A stretch of 64,000 nt of DNA from CAZBME01 sp964645835. Its GTDB lineage: Bacteria > Desulfobacterota > Syntrophia > Syntrophales > UBA8958. Shown here one piece after another: positions 35,343 to 43,458 of the stretch; within the stretch, counting starts at the first letter, position 1; each line of letters begins with the position of its first letter. The notes beneath the pieces are model-generated. The model ran no database searches. It worked only from the letters and a program-made list of their open reading frames with translations, and was not told the origin of the DNA. A program made the position numbers and the translations under genes. The stretch covers positions 62,001 through 126,000 of the forward strand of contig CAZYDG010000043.1 of NCBI GenBank assembly GCA_964645835.1, in the 5' to 3' direction.

Positions 35343-37067
35343 TTATCGCGTCCGGCGCCTCTGATTCAGACGATTTCCTCCAATGACCACCAATCCCAGC
35401 ATGAGAGCGATCATGGAAGGATATTGGATCCCGAAGACGATCGGCGCCAAGGCCCATCGGACGGGAGCCTTGAGGGCCGGGTAAGACCGGATTGTGTCGG
35501 CGATGGGCGGAGAGTGCTTATAATAGAAACGGACCATGGCCTCTCCCCAGGGATTGGTCAGGAGATACTTATCACGGAATGCCCTCAGGATTTTTACCTG
35601 CGCATCGTCGTAAGAGCCGTAAGCGGCCGTGGCGATGAAACATCCCGACGAAGAATTATCATTTGTTGTTGTAAAGCTCCATGTATAATTGGCAGCCAGG
35701 GCATTGCCCGCCATGTTTTTCACACCCGTTGTGAGCGTTACCGTATATGGTGTATTTTTCAGAAGAATGGAAGTGGGCTTAAAGGTGGCAATACGGTTAA
35801 CGCTGTCATAGGTGATGGTCCCTGTAACTCCCCCGCTCACCAGGAATGTCGAGGAGTTAATCGTAGACGGATCCATAGCGCTTAATGGATCTATAGCATA
35901 GGTAAATGGATCTATAGCATAGGTAAAGGTTGCCTGGATGTACGTGCCAATTGAGATGCCGGCAGCGCCTGCCGAAGGCAATGTGGACGAAACGGATGGG
36001 CTGGGGCCAAAGGGCGCTGTAAAAACCCCCAGGCCATAAGGATTATTTCCCACGGGTATGGTAGTTAGCACTGTGTTGGTGATCGTATCCAGGACGGAAA
36101 CGTTTCCTGAGCCATTATTGACTATGTAGGCATAAGTGCCTGCGATATTAACGGTGGCGCCGATGGGGTTGGTTCCGACATTGATATTATTGGTCACCAG
36201 ATTTGTCGACGTATCGAAAACGGTCACCCGATTCCCCCCATAGCTTGTAATGTAACCGAGAGTCCCAGCGGGATTTATCGCGATGCCCCATGGGGTCGTT
36301 ATCCCGACATTTGTGATCGTGGCGGCAATGGCATAGGTTGATGTATTTATGACGGAAACGCTGTTGCTCGCTGTATTGACAGTGTAAACGTAAGCCCCGG
36401 ACGGGGCCACGATGACGCCCAAAGGCTGTTGTCCGACGGTAATGGTAGTCTTTACGGAATTGGTCGTCGTGTCGATAACAGAGAGGGTATTGTTCTGATT
36501 GCCGGTTACATAGACGAAGGTGCCGGAAGGGCTGACGGCCACGCCGAGAGGTCCACCGGGGACGGGAATAACTGTCGTGACGAACTTTCGAGTAACGTCG
36601 ATAACGGAGACCGTATTGGCGGTGGAGTTTGCGACATACGCATAGGTACCGGCCGGATTGACGGCAATGCCGTAGGGATTATTCCCAACGGGGATCGTAT
36701 TGATGACTGTATGATTGTTTGCAACATCGATGACCGAGACCGTGTTGCCTGTGAAATTGGCAATATAGACGTATTTCCCTTGGGGATGAACGGCGACGCC
36801 CAAAGGTCGAAGCCCGACGGGAACAGTAACCTTTACTGTGTTAGTGGCAGTATCGATGACAGAGACCGTGTTGTCCCCGGAGTTCGTGATGTAGGCATAC
36901 GGCGTTGCGTGAACAACCGCCGGTAAACCCCAACTAATGAAAGCAATAAGCGCCAGGCAAAGTGCCGGTATCCAGAGGGTTTTTGTAACGGGAATCTGCC
37001 TTGTCCGCTTTTTATTTGGGGTCAATTTTCTTATTCTCAGGCGTAACATCGATTTCATCGGGTTCAC
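35343..37067 (-). CDS. Secreted YVTN beta-propeller protein with CFI-box C-terminus
   Basis: 574 residues. A signal segment is at about 32-53 (LWIPALCLALIAFISWGLPA). Residues about 55-370 are seven to eight tandem 42-residue propeller blades with motifs such as YAYITNSGDNTVSVIDTATN and IPVGNNPYGIAVNPAGTYAY. An Ig-like domain (about 375-470) follows. From Cys476 it reads CFIATAAYGSYDDAQVKILR, the CFI-box found at the C-terminus of sorted exported proteins, then a hydrophobic segment and RRRTR. It is likely surface attached; ligand unknown. The start lies inside the tatA 3' end (56-nt overlap); Met4 or Met7 are alternative starts. Confidence 0.85.
   Translation of the reverse strand: MNPMKSMLRLRIRKLTPNKKRTRQIPVTKTLWIPALCLALIAFISWGLPAVVHATPYAYITNSGDNTVSVIDTATNTVKVTVPVGLRPLGVAVHPQGKYVYIANFTGNTVSVIDVANNHTVINTIPVGNNPYGIAVNPAGTYAYVANSTANTVSVIDVTRKFVTTVIPVPGGPLGVAVSPSGTFVYVTGNQNNTLSVIDTTTNSVKTTITVGQQPLGVIVAPSGAYVYTVNTASNSVSVINTSTYAIAATITNVGITTPWGIAINPAGTLGYITSYGGNRVTVFDTSTNLVTNNINVGTNPIGATVNIAGTYAYIVNNGSGNVSVLDTITNTVLTTIPVGNNPYGLGVFTAPFGPSPSVSSTLPSAGAAGISIGTYIQATFTYAIDPFTYAIDPLSAMDPSTINSSTFLVSGGVTGTITYDSVNRIATFKPTSILLKNTPYTVTLTTGVKNMAGNALAANYTWSFTTTNDNSSSGCFIATAAYGSYDDAQVKILRAFRDKYLLTNPWGEAMVRFYYKHSPPIADTIRSYPALKAPVRWALAPIVFGIQYPSMIALMLGLVVIGGNRLNQRRRTR
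35884..35925 (-). repeat. 21-bp tandem duplication inside the YVTN gene
   Basis: Two perfect adjacent copies of a 21-bp unit starting AATGGATCTATAGCATAGGT at 35884 and 35905. They encode a doubled heptapeptide TYAIDPF/TYAIDPL at the start of the Ig-like domain. A decayed third copy (SAMDPS) follows in the protein. Confidence 0.9.
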
Positions 37068-37203
37068 GGGTCGCTTTCTTGAAATTTTTTATACCTTTTC
37101 CGATTGAGCCGCCGATTTCCGGCAATTTTCCCGCACCGAAAATGATAATGACCAGGATAACCAGCAACTCAGGCATTCCTATACCAAACATGGGAAACCT
37201 CAC
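37012..37203 (-). CDS. tatA: TatA/E-type twin-arginine translocase subunit
   Basis: 63 residues. An N-terminal membrane helix (GMPELLVILVIIIFG, about residues 9-23), a hinge GAGKLPEIGGSIGKGIKNFK and a charged tail are the TatA/E signature; the FGAGKLPE motif is exact. TatA forms the pore of the Tat export system. No tatB or tatC is adjacent. The gene is preceded by a repeat copy and overlaps the YVTN gene start, so the two may be co-transcribed. Confidence 0.95.
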   Translation of the reverse strand: MRFPMFGIGMPELLVILVIIIFGAGKLPEIGGSIGKGIKNFKKATREPDEIDVTPENKKIDPK

Positions 37204-37211
37204 TGTTTAAC

Positions 37212-37333
37212 AGGCTGTTGAAAAACGTCCATCTGCTGCGTTGCGCTGCAAGCCTCGTCAGTCAACGTACTTCCGTGTACGCCTCCTTCCTCAGCTTTTG
37301 CGCGCCTTGCATCTGGGCATTTTTGAACAGCCT
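37212..37333 (+). repeat. Mosaic palindromic repeat, copy 7
   Basis: Compact 122-bp copy eight bases upstream of the tatA start, opposite in orientation to tatA. The ends are AGGCTGTTGAAAAACGTCC and GGGCATTTTTGAACAGCCT. The tail GTCCCAAATCAAGTCTTTCAACAACTG follows. Confidence 0.92.
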
Positions 37334-37427
37334 GTCCCAAATCAAGTCTTTCAACAACTGTTTAAGGGAAACATTTTTCTAACCGATATCTTTAGATTAA
37401 GGGATTTGCTTTGTCAATAAGAAAGCC

Positions 37428-38357
37428 TTAGGGTAACTTGAGGTGAACGACCTGGCTTTTCTTGCCGAGATTGCCCAAAGATTTCCCTTGGAAAGAGACT
37501 TCAACACCTCCTGCATTGCCGATGTCAATGATAAAGGCCTCTTCGGCGGACCGCTCAATGACATCGCCCTGTTTGATGGTCATCTCTTGGGACCGTTTAT
37601 GGTCTTCCCGGATTCTTAACCATGTCGTATCCGTTGCTGTAATGGTGAGACGGTAGCGTTTTTGCTCGGCGGCGGTCTGTCCTGTGCTGCCGACGGTACT
37701 TTGAACAGGTTGACCCTGTATGGGAGCGTTTACCGCCTGTCCCGTTGCCGGTATCGCTCCTTCTTTCGCCGCATCCGGCGCCGTTTGCGGGTGCACTTGG
37801 GCGCTCTGCGGAGGAAGTGGCAGTTGCTGTTCGATAACAGCTGTTGATACGGGGGGTGGAGGTTGCGGTTTAGACAGATTAAGAATGTTTGAATCTTCAG
37901 GGAACATAAGATAAAAGATCGCAATGGAAACTACAACGATCGAGATGGTCAAGAATATAAGACGACGTTTCACACCGGTCTTTTTCTCTTGGACCGAGGT
38001 TTTTTGATCGGCTTCAGTTGTGGGTGGGGCGATGTTCAACGATCTCAGGTACTGCTCGTAACTTTCCAGGATAGGTCTGCTGTCGATGTCCAGGTAAGCG
38101 GCATAGGTTTTTATAAAGGTTTTCGTATAGACCGGCTCGGGGAGAAGATGAAAATGACCGTCTTCAATGGCCGCCAGATTGACCGTGGTGATCCGCGTGG
38201 CGGTAAAGATGTCGCGCAGAGGAATCCCCTTGGCGTTGCGAATCGATTTCAGATCGCTTCCGCCAGCCTCCTTGCTGTTGTTTCCTTCTGGAGCCGGTGC
38301 CGTCATGACGCTGATTACCCGTCCTTTATAAGGTAATTCAATTATGAGATAATTCAA
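37428..38357 (-). CDS. rodZ: RodZ-like helix-turn-helix membrane protein
   Basis: 309 residues as an open frame; the Met at 38306 (MTAPAPEG) is an alternative start. A helix-turn-helix domain covers about 35-100 (IRNAKGIPLRDIFTATRITT, then YTKTFIKTYAAYLDID), followed by a basic stretch, one membrane helix (LIFLTISIVVVSIAIFYLMF, about 134-153), a Pro/Gln-rich periplasmic linker and a C-terminal beta domain (about 230-305) of the DUF4115 type. RodZ links MreB to the membrane in rod-shaped cells. The gene stands alone, divergent from the inositol monophosphatase. Confidence 0.85.
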   Translation of the reverse strand: MNYLIIELPYKGRVISVMTAPAPEGNNSKEAGGSDLKSIRNAKGIPLRDIFTATRITTVNLAAIEDGHFHLLPEPVYTKTFIKTYAAYLDIDSRPILESYEQYLRSLNIAPPTTEADQKTSVQEKKTGVKRRLIFLTISIVVVSIAIFYLMFPEDSNILNLSKPQPPPPVSTAVIEQQLPLPPQSAQVHPQTAPDAAKEGAIPATGQAVNAPIQGQPVQSTVGSTGQTAAEQKRYRLTITATDTTWLRIREDHKRSQEMTIKQGDVIERSAEEAFIIDIGNAGGVEVSFQGKSLGNLGKKSQVVHLKLP

Positions 38358-38433
38358 TATTATTTACCGTTTAGCACCAAATAATTACTTACGCAATAAA
38401 AAATGAACCGGAAAGTGAGGAATATAAAATTTA

Positions 38434-39225
38434 ATGATGCGCGATTACAAATTCTTGGCCATCCAGGCGGCTCGTGAGGCCGGTGTCATGCTGCGCGAAC
38501 GCCTTCATCATGCTCATCAGATTGAATACAAAGGTGAAATAAACCTGGTAACGGAGGCGGATCGCATGTCTGAAGATATGATCGTTTCCCGTATTCGCAA
38601 GGAATTTCCCGAGCATGATCTTCAGATGGAAGAGTCTTCGGAAATAAATAACGGGTCGCCTTTCCGTTGGATTATCGATCCCCTCGATGGCACAACGAAC
38701 TATGCCCACGGCTATCCCGTTTTTTGCGTGTCCATCGCTCTGGCGTTTGAAGGAAAGGTACGCCTAGGTGTGATATACCACCCCATGATGGACGAGTTGT
38801 TTGTGGCGGAAGAAGGGCGGGGCGCAGCCTGCAACGGAGTGCACATACATGTGTCCGAGACGGATGATTCATCGAGAAGCCTTCTCGCGACGGGGTTTCC
38901 CTATGATATTCGCCATACCGAACAAGACAACATCGCAAACTTTATCGCCATGGCCAAGCGTGTTCAGGCCATTCGCCGGGCCGGCTCGGCGGCACTCGAC
39001 CTTGCCTATGTTGCGGCGGGCCGTTTTGACGGTTTTTGGGAGCTGAAGCTTGCTCCTTGGGATACGGCTGCGGGATGTCTAATGGTGACGGAGGCAGGCG
39101 GCGTTGTTACAGATCTCAATGGGGGGCCCTTCCTTTTGTCATCCCCCCATGTCCTTGCATCCAACGGGAAGATTCACGACGGGCTCCTTGCCATTCTCAG
39201 AGAGGTCAATGAGAACACAAATTAA
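38434..39225 (+). CDS. suhB: Inositol monophosphatase family protein (SuhB-like)
   Basis: 263 residues. The metal-binding motifs are visible: the Glu pair near LQMEESSE, DPLDGTTNYAHGYP at about 87-100 and WDTAAGCLMVTEAGG near 206. The family hydrolyses inositol-1-phosphate and related sugar phosphates with Mg2+. A GTGAGGA ribosome site lies before the ATG. It is convergent with the next gene, sharing four bases. Substrate is unknown from sequence; a role in extragenic suppression like SuhB is possible. Confidence 0.94.
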   Translation: MMRDYKFLAIQAAREAGVMLRERLHHAHQIEYKGEINLVTEADRMSEDMIVSRIRKEFPEHDLQMEESSEINNGSPFRWIIDPLDGTTNYAHGYPVFCVSIALAFEGKVRLGVIYHPMMDELFVAEEGRGAACNGVHIHVSETDDSSRSLLATGFPYDIRHTEQDNIANFIAMAKRVQAIRRAGSAALDLAYVAAGRFDGFWELKLAPWDTAAGCLMVTEAGGVVTDLNGGPFLLSSPHVLASNGKIHDGLLAILREVNENTN

Positions 39226-39896
39226 CCGATCTGGCTCACAGCCCTAGCCGCCAGCACGACAATGATGATCAGGGAAATGACCGTCTGCAGCATCATCAGG
39301 AGCTTGGCCTGCCTGCTAACCACCGGTTCCATGGTGGGTCCCAGTGTTGAGCTTACATTGAATGAGAGGAAGATGTAGTCGATGGGGTGCTTTTGCATGT
39401 CTTTATCGTTTTCTTCGCCTGTCTTCTGGGGGAACAGAAATGCTCCCCCCGGAGTGAACGTATCAACTATCCAATATGCGACGGCGAAGACCACGACATT
39501 CATCAGGTAAACTACGGCAACATCCCACAACATATTCAGCGGTTGACCACGCTTGACATCAGCCCCGAATACTAGTGCCAGCAGATTGCTGAGCAGATGG
39601 AACATGGCGAAGGTCGTATAAATCACTACAAGCCAGCGTGCCAGCAACATGCGGCGCATTATCCAGGCCGCATACATGCAAATCAGCATGATTCCGAATA
39701 TGATGTCGGAGAGATGCTCGATGAGGTTGATGAAATAATCCGCTTTTGCGGCAAGGACACTGCTTAGCTGCAACGTTTCGGCGACAAGGCGGTCACACAG
39801 AAACACGAGCAGCAGTATGAACCAGAACTCGAAGCCGGGGCGGCTTAAAAAATATTCGTGAATACGTTTACGGAAATTTTGGATCATGGTTCCCAT
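39222..39896 (-). CDS. Multi-pass membrane protein with a two-helix pore-like C-terminus
   Basis: 224 residues. Hydrophobic segments lie at about 22-42, 58-78, 85-105, 126-148 and 195-217. Between the last two, SFNVSSTLGPTMEPVVSR resembles the re-entrant loop of two-helix potassium channels (normally TTxGYG) but lacks the GYG filter, reading STLGPT. I do not recognise the family. It could be a non-selective relative of Ion_trans_2 proteins or a membrane protein of other function. It lies nine bases after the iron-sulfur gene in the same direction, so they may be co-transcribed. Confidence 0.6.
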   Translation of the reverse strand: MGTMIQNFRKRIHEYFLSRPGFEFWFILLLVFLCDRLVAETLQLSSVLAAKADYFINLIEHLSDIIFGIMLICMYAAWIMRRMLLARWLVVIYTTFAMFHLLSNLLALVFGADVKRGQPLNMLWDVAVVYLMNVVVFAVAYWIVDTFTPGGAFLFPQKTGEENDKDMQKHPIDYIFLSFNVSSTLGPTMEPVVSRQAKLLMMLQTVISLIIIVVLAARAVSQIG

Positions 39897-39905
39897 AGCA
39901 ATTTC

Positions 39906-41051
39906 TTATCTGGTCTGTTTTCTCTTCGGCAGAATTCTTACTATTCTTTGTTTGCCTTTAACCATAGATATTGCGTTTTGCGGACAGAAATGCGCGCATA
40001 CCCCACATCCGATGCAGATTTCTTCTTTTCTCCCCGCTTTTTTATCGTTGGTTAAATAGGCCGCATAGGTGTGGCATTTTTTAAAACAAGTACCGCATCC
40101 GATGCAAAGTTCGTCGTTTACGACTGATAAAAAATTGGTCACGTTCGCGATGGGCGCCATCATATTATCGACGGCGTTTCCGCAACAGCACCTGCAGCAG
40201 TTGCAAATACTGGTTTCATCTTTGCTTGTATCGAAATTTGGATGGTAGGCCTTATGCACAAGCCCTGCTTCTTCTGCCCGCTTCAAAACCGTCAACGCTT
40301 CATCTTTGGAAATCATCCTCGAAAAACCCTGTTCCGACGTAAATCTTGCCGATTTCCCAAAAGTAAAGCAGGTCTCCCTTTCGCTTGTCTGCTTACATGG
40401 AGCCCCTTCCAAATCTTTGTAGTGCCGGCAGAAACAATGCCCCAGTGCAATCTCGTCAAACTTTTGAATAAGTTCTTCAACTCTTTGAGAAGGAACAATT
40501 CTATCCACCGCCGCTTCCAGTTCCTCGTTTATAACGATTTTAACAGGTTCATTTTGGGGCTTGTTTTCAAGAACCGGCGCGGTCCTGTCAACAGGCGGGG
40601 CGGCCATGAGCATTGGAATAATGGCATCATAATTTGCCTGAATCAGTATTTCCAAATCCGCAAACAGTTTATTGAATAACGAAGCTATTTCCTTGTTTCT
40701 ATCTGTGACCTCTAACTTGCCCATGAAATTGTATTCAAAAGTCCCGACGTTAAATAGAGGCAATAATCTGAAAACCATTACCCCCTTGCTGTTGGGTTGA
40801 TTGAAAATAACTCCCCTGCCGGCCAGATTCTTTACTTTCCGGTTGATTTCTTCTTCCGGTAATCCGCTCGATAACTTTAATTGCTCCATCGTCTGGGATT
40901 TTTTGTCACTGAAAGAAGCGATAAAATCCACTTCATCTTCCATAATAAAATATTTTAAAAGCTTGATAAGCGTATCACTGACAGGTAGCGGAGTGCCTCC
41001 CGCCTGGCTTATAATCTCAGCGGTTTTTCCGTATTTTTCATTAATTGTCAT
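39906..41051 (-). CDS. Iron-sulfur protein with N-terminal winged helix
   Basis: 381 residues. Residues about 25-110 look like a winged-helix domain (MEQLKLSSGLPEEEINRKVK, then NLAGRGVIF), usually DNA binding. A Cys-rich middle has GHCFCRHYKDLEGAPC, then CNCCRCCCGN at about 283-292. The C-terminus is a two-cluster ferredoxin (LCIGCGTCFKKC and ICIGCGVCAHFCPQNAI). Such architecture suggests redox-linked regulation or an electron carrier in anaerobic metabolism; the function is unknown. Gene order with the membrane protein suggests an operon. A repeat copy lies upstream. Confidence 0.75.
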   Translation of the reverse strand: MTINEKYGKTAEIISQAGGTPLPVSDTLIKLLKYFIMEDEVDFIASFSDKKSQTMEQLKLSSGLPEEEINRKVKNLAGRGVIFNQPNSKGVMVFRLLPLFNVGTFEYNFMGKLEVTDRNKEIASLFNKLFADLEILIQANYDAIIPMLMAAPPVDRTAPVLENKPQNEPVKIVINEELEAAVDRIVPSQRVEELIQKFDEIALGHCFCRHYKDLEGAPCKQTSERETCFTFGKSARFTSEQGFSRMISKDEALTVLKRAEEAGLVHKAYHPNFDTSKDETSICNCCRCCCGNAVDNMMAPIANVTNFLSVVNDELCIGCGTCFKKCHTYAAYLTNDKKAGRKEEICIGCGVCAHFCPQNAISMVKGKQRIVRILPKRKQTR

Positions 41052-41118
41052 ATTTGTTCCTCCCGTTGGCCATGGCGTGCAGTATAAGAGCAGGATATCT
41101 TCTTGTCAATGATTTAGC

Positions 41119-41283
41119 AGGCTTTGAAAAACGCCCATTCCACGCTTTCGCGGGGATGGCGTCTGCTGTGTTTCGCGGCAATCCTCGTCATTCGACTACT
41201 TCTATGTGACTCATCCCTCGACTTTTGTGCGTCTTGCATGTGGACATCCGGTATCAAGTACGGGACAAGCTTTTGAACAGCCT
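41119..41283 (+). repeat. Mosaic palindromic repeat, copy 8
   Basis: Full but diverged copy upstream of the iron-sulfur gene. The left module CCACGCTTTCGCGGGGATGGC and right module CCGGTATCAAGTACGGGAC are present. The tail CGCGTTTTTCAACAACTGTT (41294-41313) is almost the reverse complement of the element's head. The rest of the 41052-41466 spacer holds a terminator at 41410 and nothing else I recognise. Confidence 0.85.
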
Positions 41284-41409
41284 GCCCAAAATCGCGTTTT
41301 TCAACAACTGTTAGCGTGAAGCCGGTGGCTATCTCTTTCAATACATTCTGCCAACCATAAACCAGTATGCTAACCGTATCTGATTATCTAATTATCTCTT
41401 GAAAATAAA

Positions 41410-41442
41410 AAGCCGCGCCTCCCAAGGAGTTGCACGGCTCTT
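41410..41442 (-). terminator. Rho-independent terminator of the glutamate-synthase-like gene
   Basis: On the minus strand, AGCCGTGC pairs with GCGCGGCT (7 of 8) around a 13-base loop and is followed by TTTTTATTTTC. It lies about 25 bases past the stop codon at 41467. Confidence 0.8.
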
Positions 41443-41466
41443 TATCAAATAGTTTCTGCTGTCCTT

Positions 41467-43053
41467 TTATTTAAGCAATATCTTTTCCGCTTCTTTCCTG
41501 TAAGCATCCATGACATAGGGAAGTCCTGAGACTTTTGCCGCCTCTTCTGTCAGGGCCATGAGGTCCTTCCGACCGATGAGAGAAAGGTTGAAGTTGCGGC
41601 TTCCTGCCATGAACTGTTGCAAGCCGGTTTTGAACTTCTGGCTGAACGTATACAATCCGAGCGCGCCGGTGGGGATGTTTTTGATTTCCTTTCCGTACTT
41701 TGCCTTCAGTTCCTCATAGGAGACGAAGATTTCCTCAATGCTGGTTCCGTACTTGGAGACAGTCTTGGGCAGGTCTTTCGCCTTGATCCATTCGCCGATG
41801 TTTTTGCCAACCATGCCCGGAATCATGAGGCCTCTGCCCATGCAGACTGCTTTAACATAAGGCGCGCCCATCGCAATCGCCTTAAAGACACCGTCTTCGG
41901 TGGAGAACCCGCCGGCAAAGGCGATATTCGGAACGGCCATTTTCTTTTTCTTCATTTTCTCACAGAACTCGTAAGCCATGGAATGCAGGTAGAAGGATGG
42001 TATCCCCCATTCGCTCATCATGGGCCAGGGGCTCATGCCGGTTCCGCCGGGTGCGCCGTCTATCGTCAGAAGGTCAATCTTGGCATCCGAACAGTAACGC
42101 AGGGCCATTGCCAGTTCGAGAGCAGAGTAGGCGCCGGTCTTGAGAGTGATCCGCTGAAAACCTACTTTCCGCAGTCTCTCCACTTCCTTCAGAAAGCCAT
42201 CCGGAGTCACGAAGCCGAGACGGGAGTGCCTTTCGAATTCCCTGATGGCGCCGTCTTTGAATGCCGCCTGATTTTCCGGAAGTGTCGGGTCGGGCAGGAC
42301 TATGTAGCCTCTCTTTTTAAGTTCGATTGCCCTTTCCAGGCTGCCGACCTTGATCTCGCCGCCGATATTCTTGGCACCCTGCCCCCATTTGAGTTCGATG
42401 GTCTCCAGTTTGTGTTTGTTGAGGACGTATTCTGCAACTCCGAATCTCGTGTCTTCCACATTCATCTGGACCAGGATTTCGCCGTAACCTTCATGGTACC
42501 GTTTGTATGTCTCGATCCTGCGGTCCATTTCGGGAGACTTCTTTACCTTGCCGTTCTTGAGCTCCAGGCCGGGATCGATCCCACAGACATTTTCGCCGCA
42601 GACTATGGTAATTCCGCAGATGGCGGCGCCGGTGGCAAAGTGTTCCCAGTTCTTGCGGGCGATTTCGGTGGAACCGAGGGCACCGGTGAAGATGGGCATT
42701 TTCATCTTAACTTTTTTCACCCAGCCGTATTCAGTCTCTGTGTTGACTGCAGGAAATACGGCCGTGTCGGGGCCAGGGACAACGCCTTTCGGAAGACCCA
42801 TCGCGCCCACGGCATAGCCCTGAATGCTGATATGTGAATAATCAACGGGATAATTTTTATCGGCCCCGGCAGTCATTTCACCGAAACCGATGGGGTACAG
42901 GACTTCCCGGCCCCTGAAAGTGGACAGCCATATTTCACAGCCGCCACGGCATCCGTCTAGACAGCGTGTGCAAATACCCGAAACTGGCGCTACGTTCTTT
43001 GATCGGTTGAAAGTTCCTGTTGCTTCGTTTGCATTGGGTTGCCTCAAATTCAT
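41467..43053 (-). CDS. FMN-binding glutamate-synthase-like protein
   Basis: 528 residues from ATG 43053, picked because GAGGAGGT lies seven bases upstream; an upstream in-frame ATG would add 23 residues. It is the GltB alpha-2-like domain: LRKVGFQRITLKTGAYSALE, TIDGAPGGTGMSPWPMMSEW and NIAFAGGFSTEDGVFKAIAM with the FMN-site glycines. No glutaminase domain or GltD-like domain is present, so it resembles the archaeal-type single-domain synthases. The N-terminus has a Cys motif CTRCLDGCRGGC. It may use ammonia or another electron donor. It is monocistronic with a clear terminator. Confidence 0.85.
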   Translation of the reverse strand: MNLRQPNANEATGTFNRSKNVAPVSGICTRCLDGCRGGCEIWLSTFRGREVLYPIGFGEMTAGADKNYPVDYSHISIQGYAVGAMGLPKGVVPGPDTAVFPAVNTETEYGWVKKVKMKMPIFTGALGSTEIARKNWEHFATGAAICGITIVCGENVCGIDPGLELKNGKVKKSPEMDRRIETYKRYHEGYGEILVQMNVEDTRFGVAEYVLNKHKLETIELKWGQGAKNIGGEIKVGSLERAIELKKRGYIVLPDPTLPENQAAFKDGAIREFERHSRLGFVTPDGFLKEVERLRKVGFQRITLKTGAYSALELAMALRYCSDAKIDLLTIDGAPGGTGMSPWPMMSEWGIPSFYLHSMAYEFCEKMKKKKMAVPNIAFAGGFSTEDGVFKAIAMGAPYVKAVCMGRGLMIPGMVGKNIGEWIKAKDLPKTVSKYGTSIEEIFVSYEELKAKYGKEIKNIPTGALGLYTFSQKFKTGLQQFMAGSRNFNLSLIGRKDLMALTEEAAKVSGLPYVMDAYRKEAEKILLK

Positions 43054-43458
43054 TCTTCTACCTCCTCTCAAGATTTTTTTAAGATTTTCAGCCCTTGAAA
43101 TAACTTGTAATTGATAAAGCAAAAATCATTGAATTCAATGACTCTTTACCGCTAACTGAGATAAATCTCCGAGAACTTTTGAAGCTTCTTGAAAGCAATA
43201 AAAATTGACATGACAGGTAATAGTTTTCATAAGCATACGCTTTGATAAAAACTTGTCTTCTGTGAAAAGGGAAGTTTTGTGAAAAAGCACAATTTTGTGT
43301 AAATGAAGAAGGGGCCCTTTGTCAAGCCCAATATGTAGCAAGTTGTTGAAATATTGGGAATGCCGTATTATTGAGTCATTACCGAATTCCTTTTGAAGGT
43401 TCCTCTTGAAACCAGCTTTAATAGCCGTAATAACCGGTTGCGGAAGGCAATCCTCTTC
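43054..43458. other. Gene-free spacer, 405 bp
   Basis: AT-rich stretch between two minus-strand genes. It holds the leader of the glutamate-synthase-like gene and the palindrome at 43126. A 68-codon open frame at 43135-43341 has no recognisable family and no ribosome site, and I do not call it. Confidence 0.5.
43126..43141. promoter_or_regulatory. 16-bp perfect palindrome, possible operator
   Basis: TCATTGAATTCAATGA is identical to its reverse complement. It is 73 bp upstream of the glutamate-synthase-like start, in an AT-rich leader. Possible binding site of a dimeric regulator; the protein is unknown. Confidence 0.45.

Noticed and set aside
41617..42837. 406-codon open frame on the plus strand
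   Set aside because: Antisense of the glutamate-synthase-like gene; no recognisable motif.
43135..43341. 68-codon minus-strand open frame
   Set aside because: AT-rich spacer, no recognisable family, and overlaps the palindrome and leader of the downstream gene.
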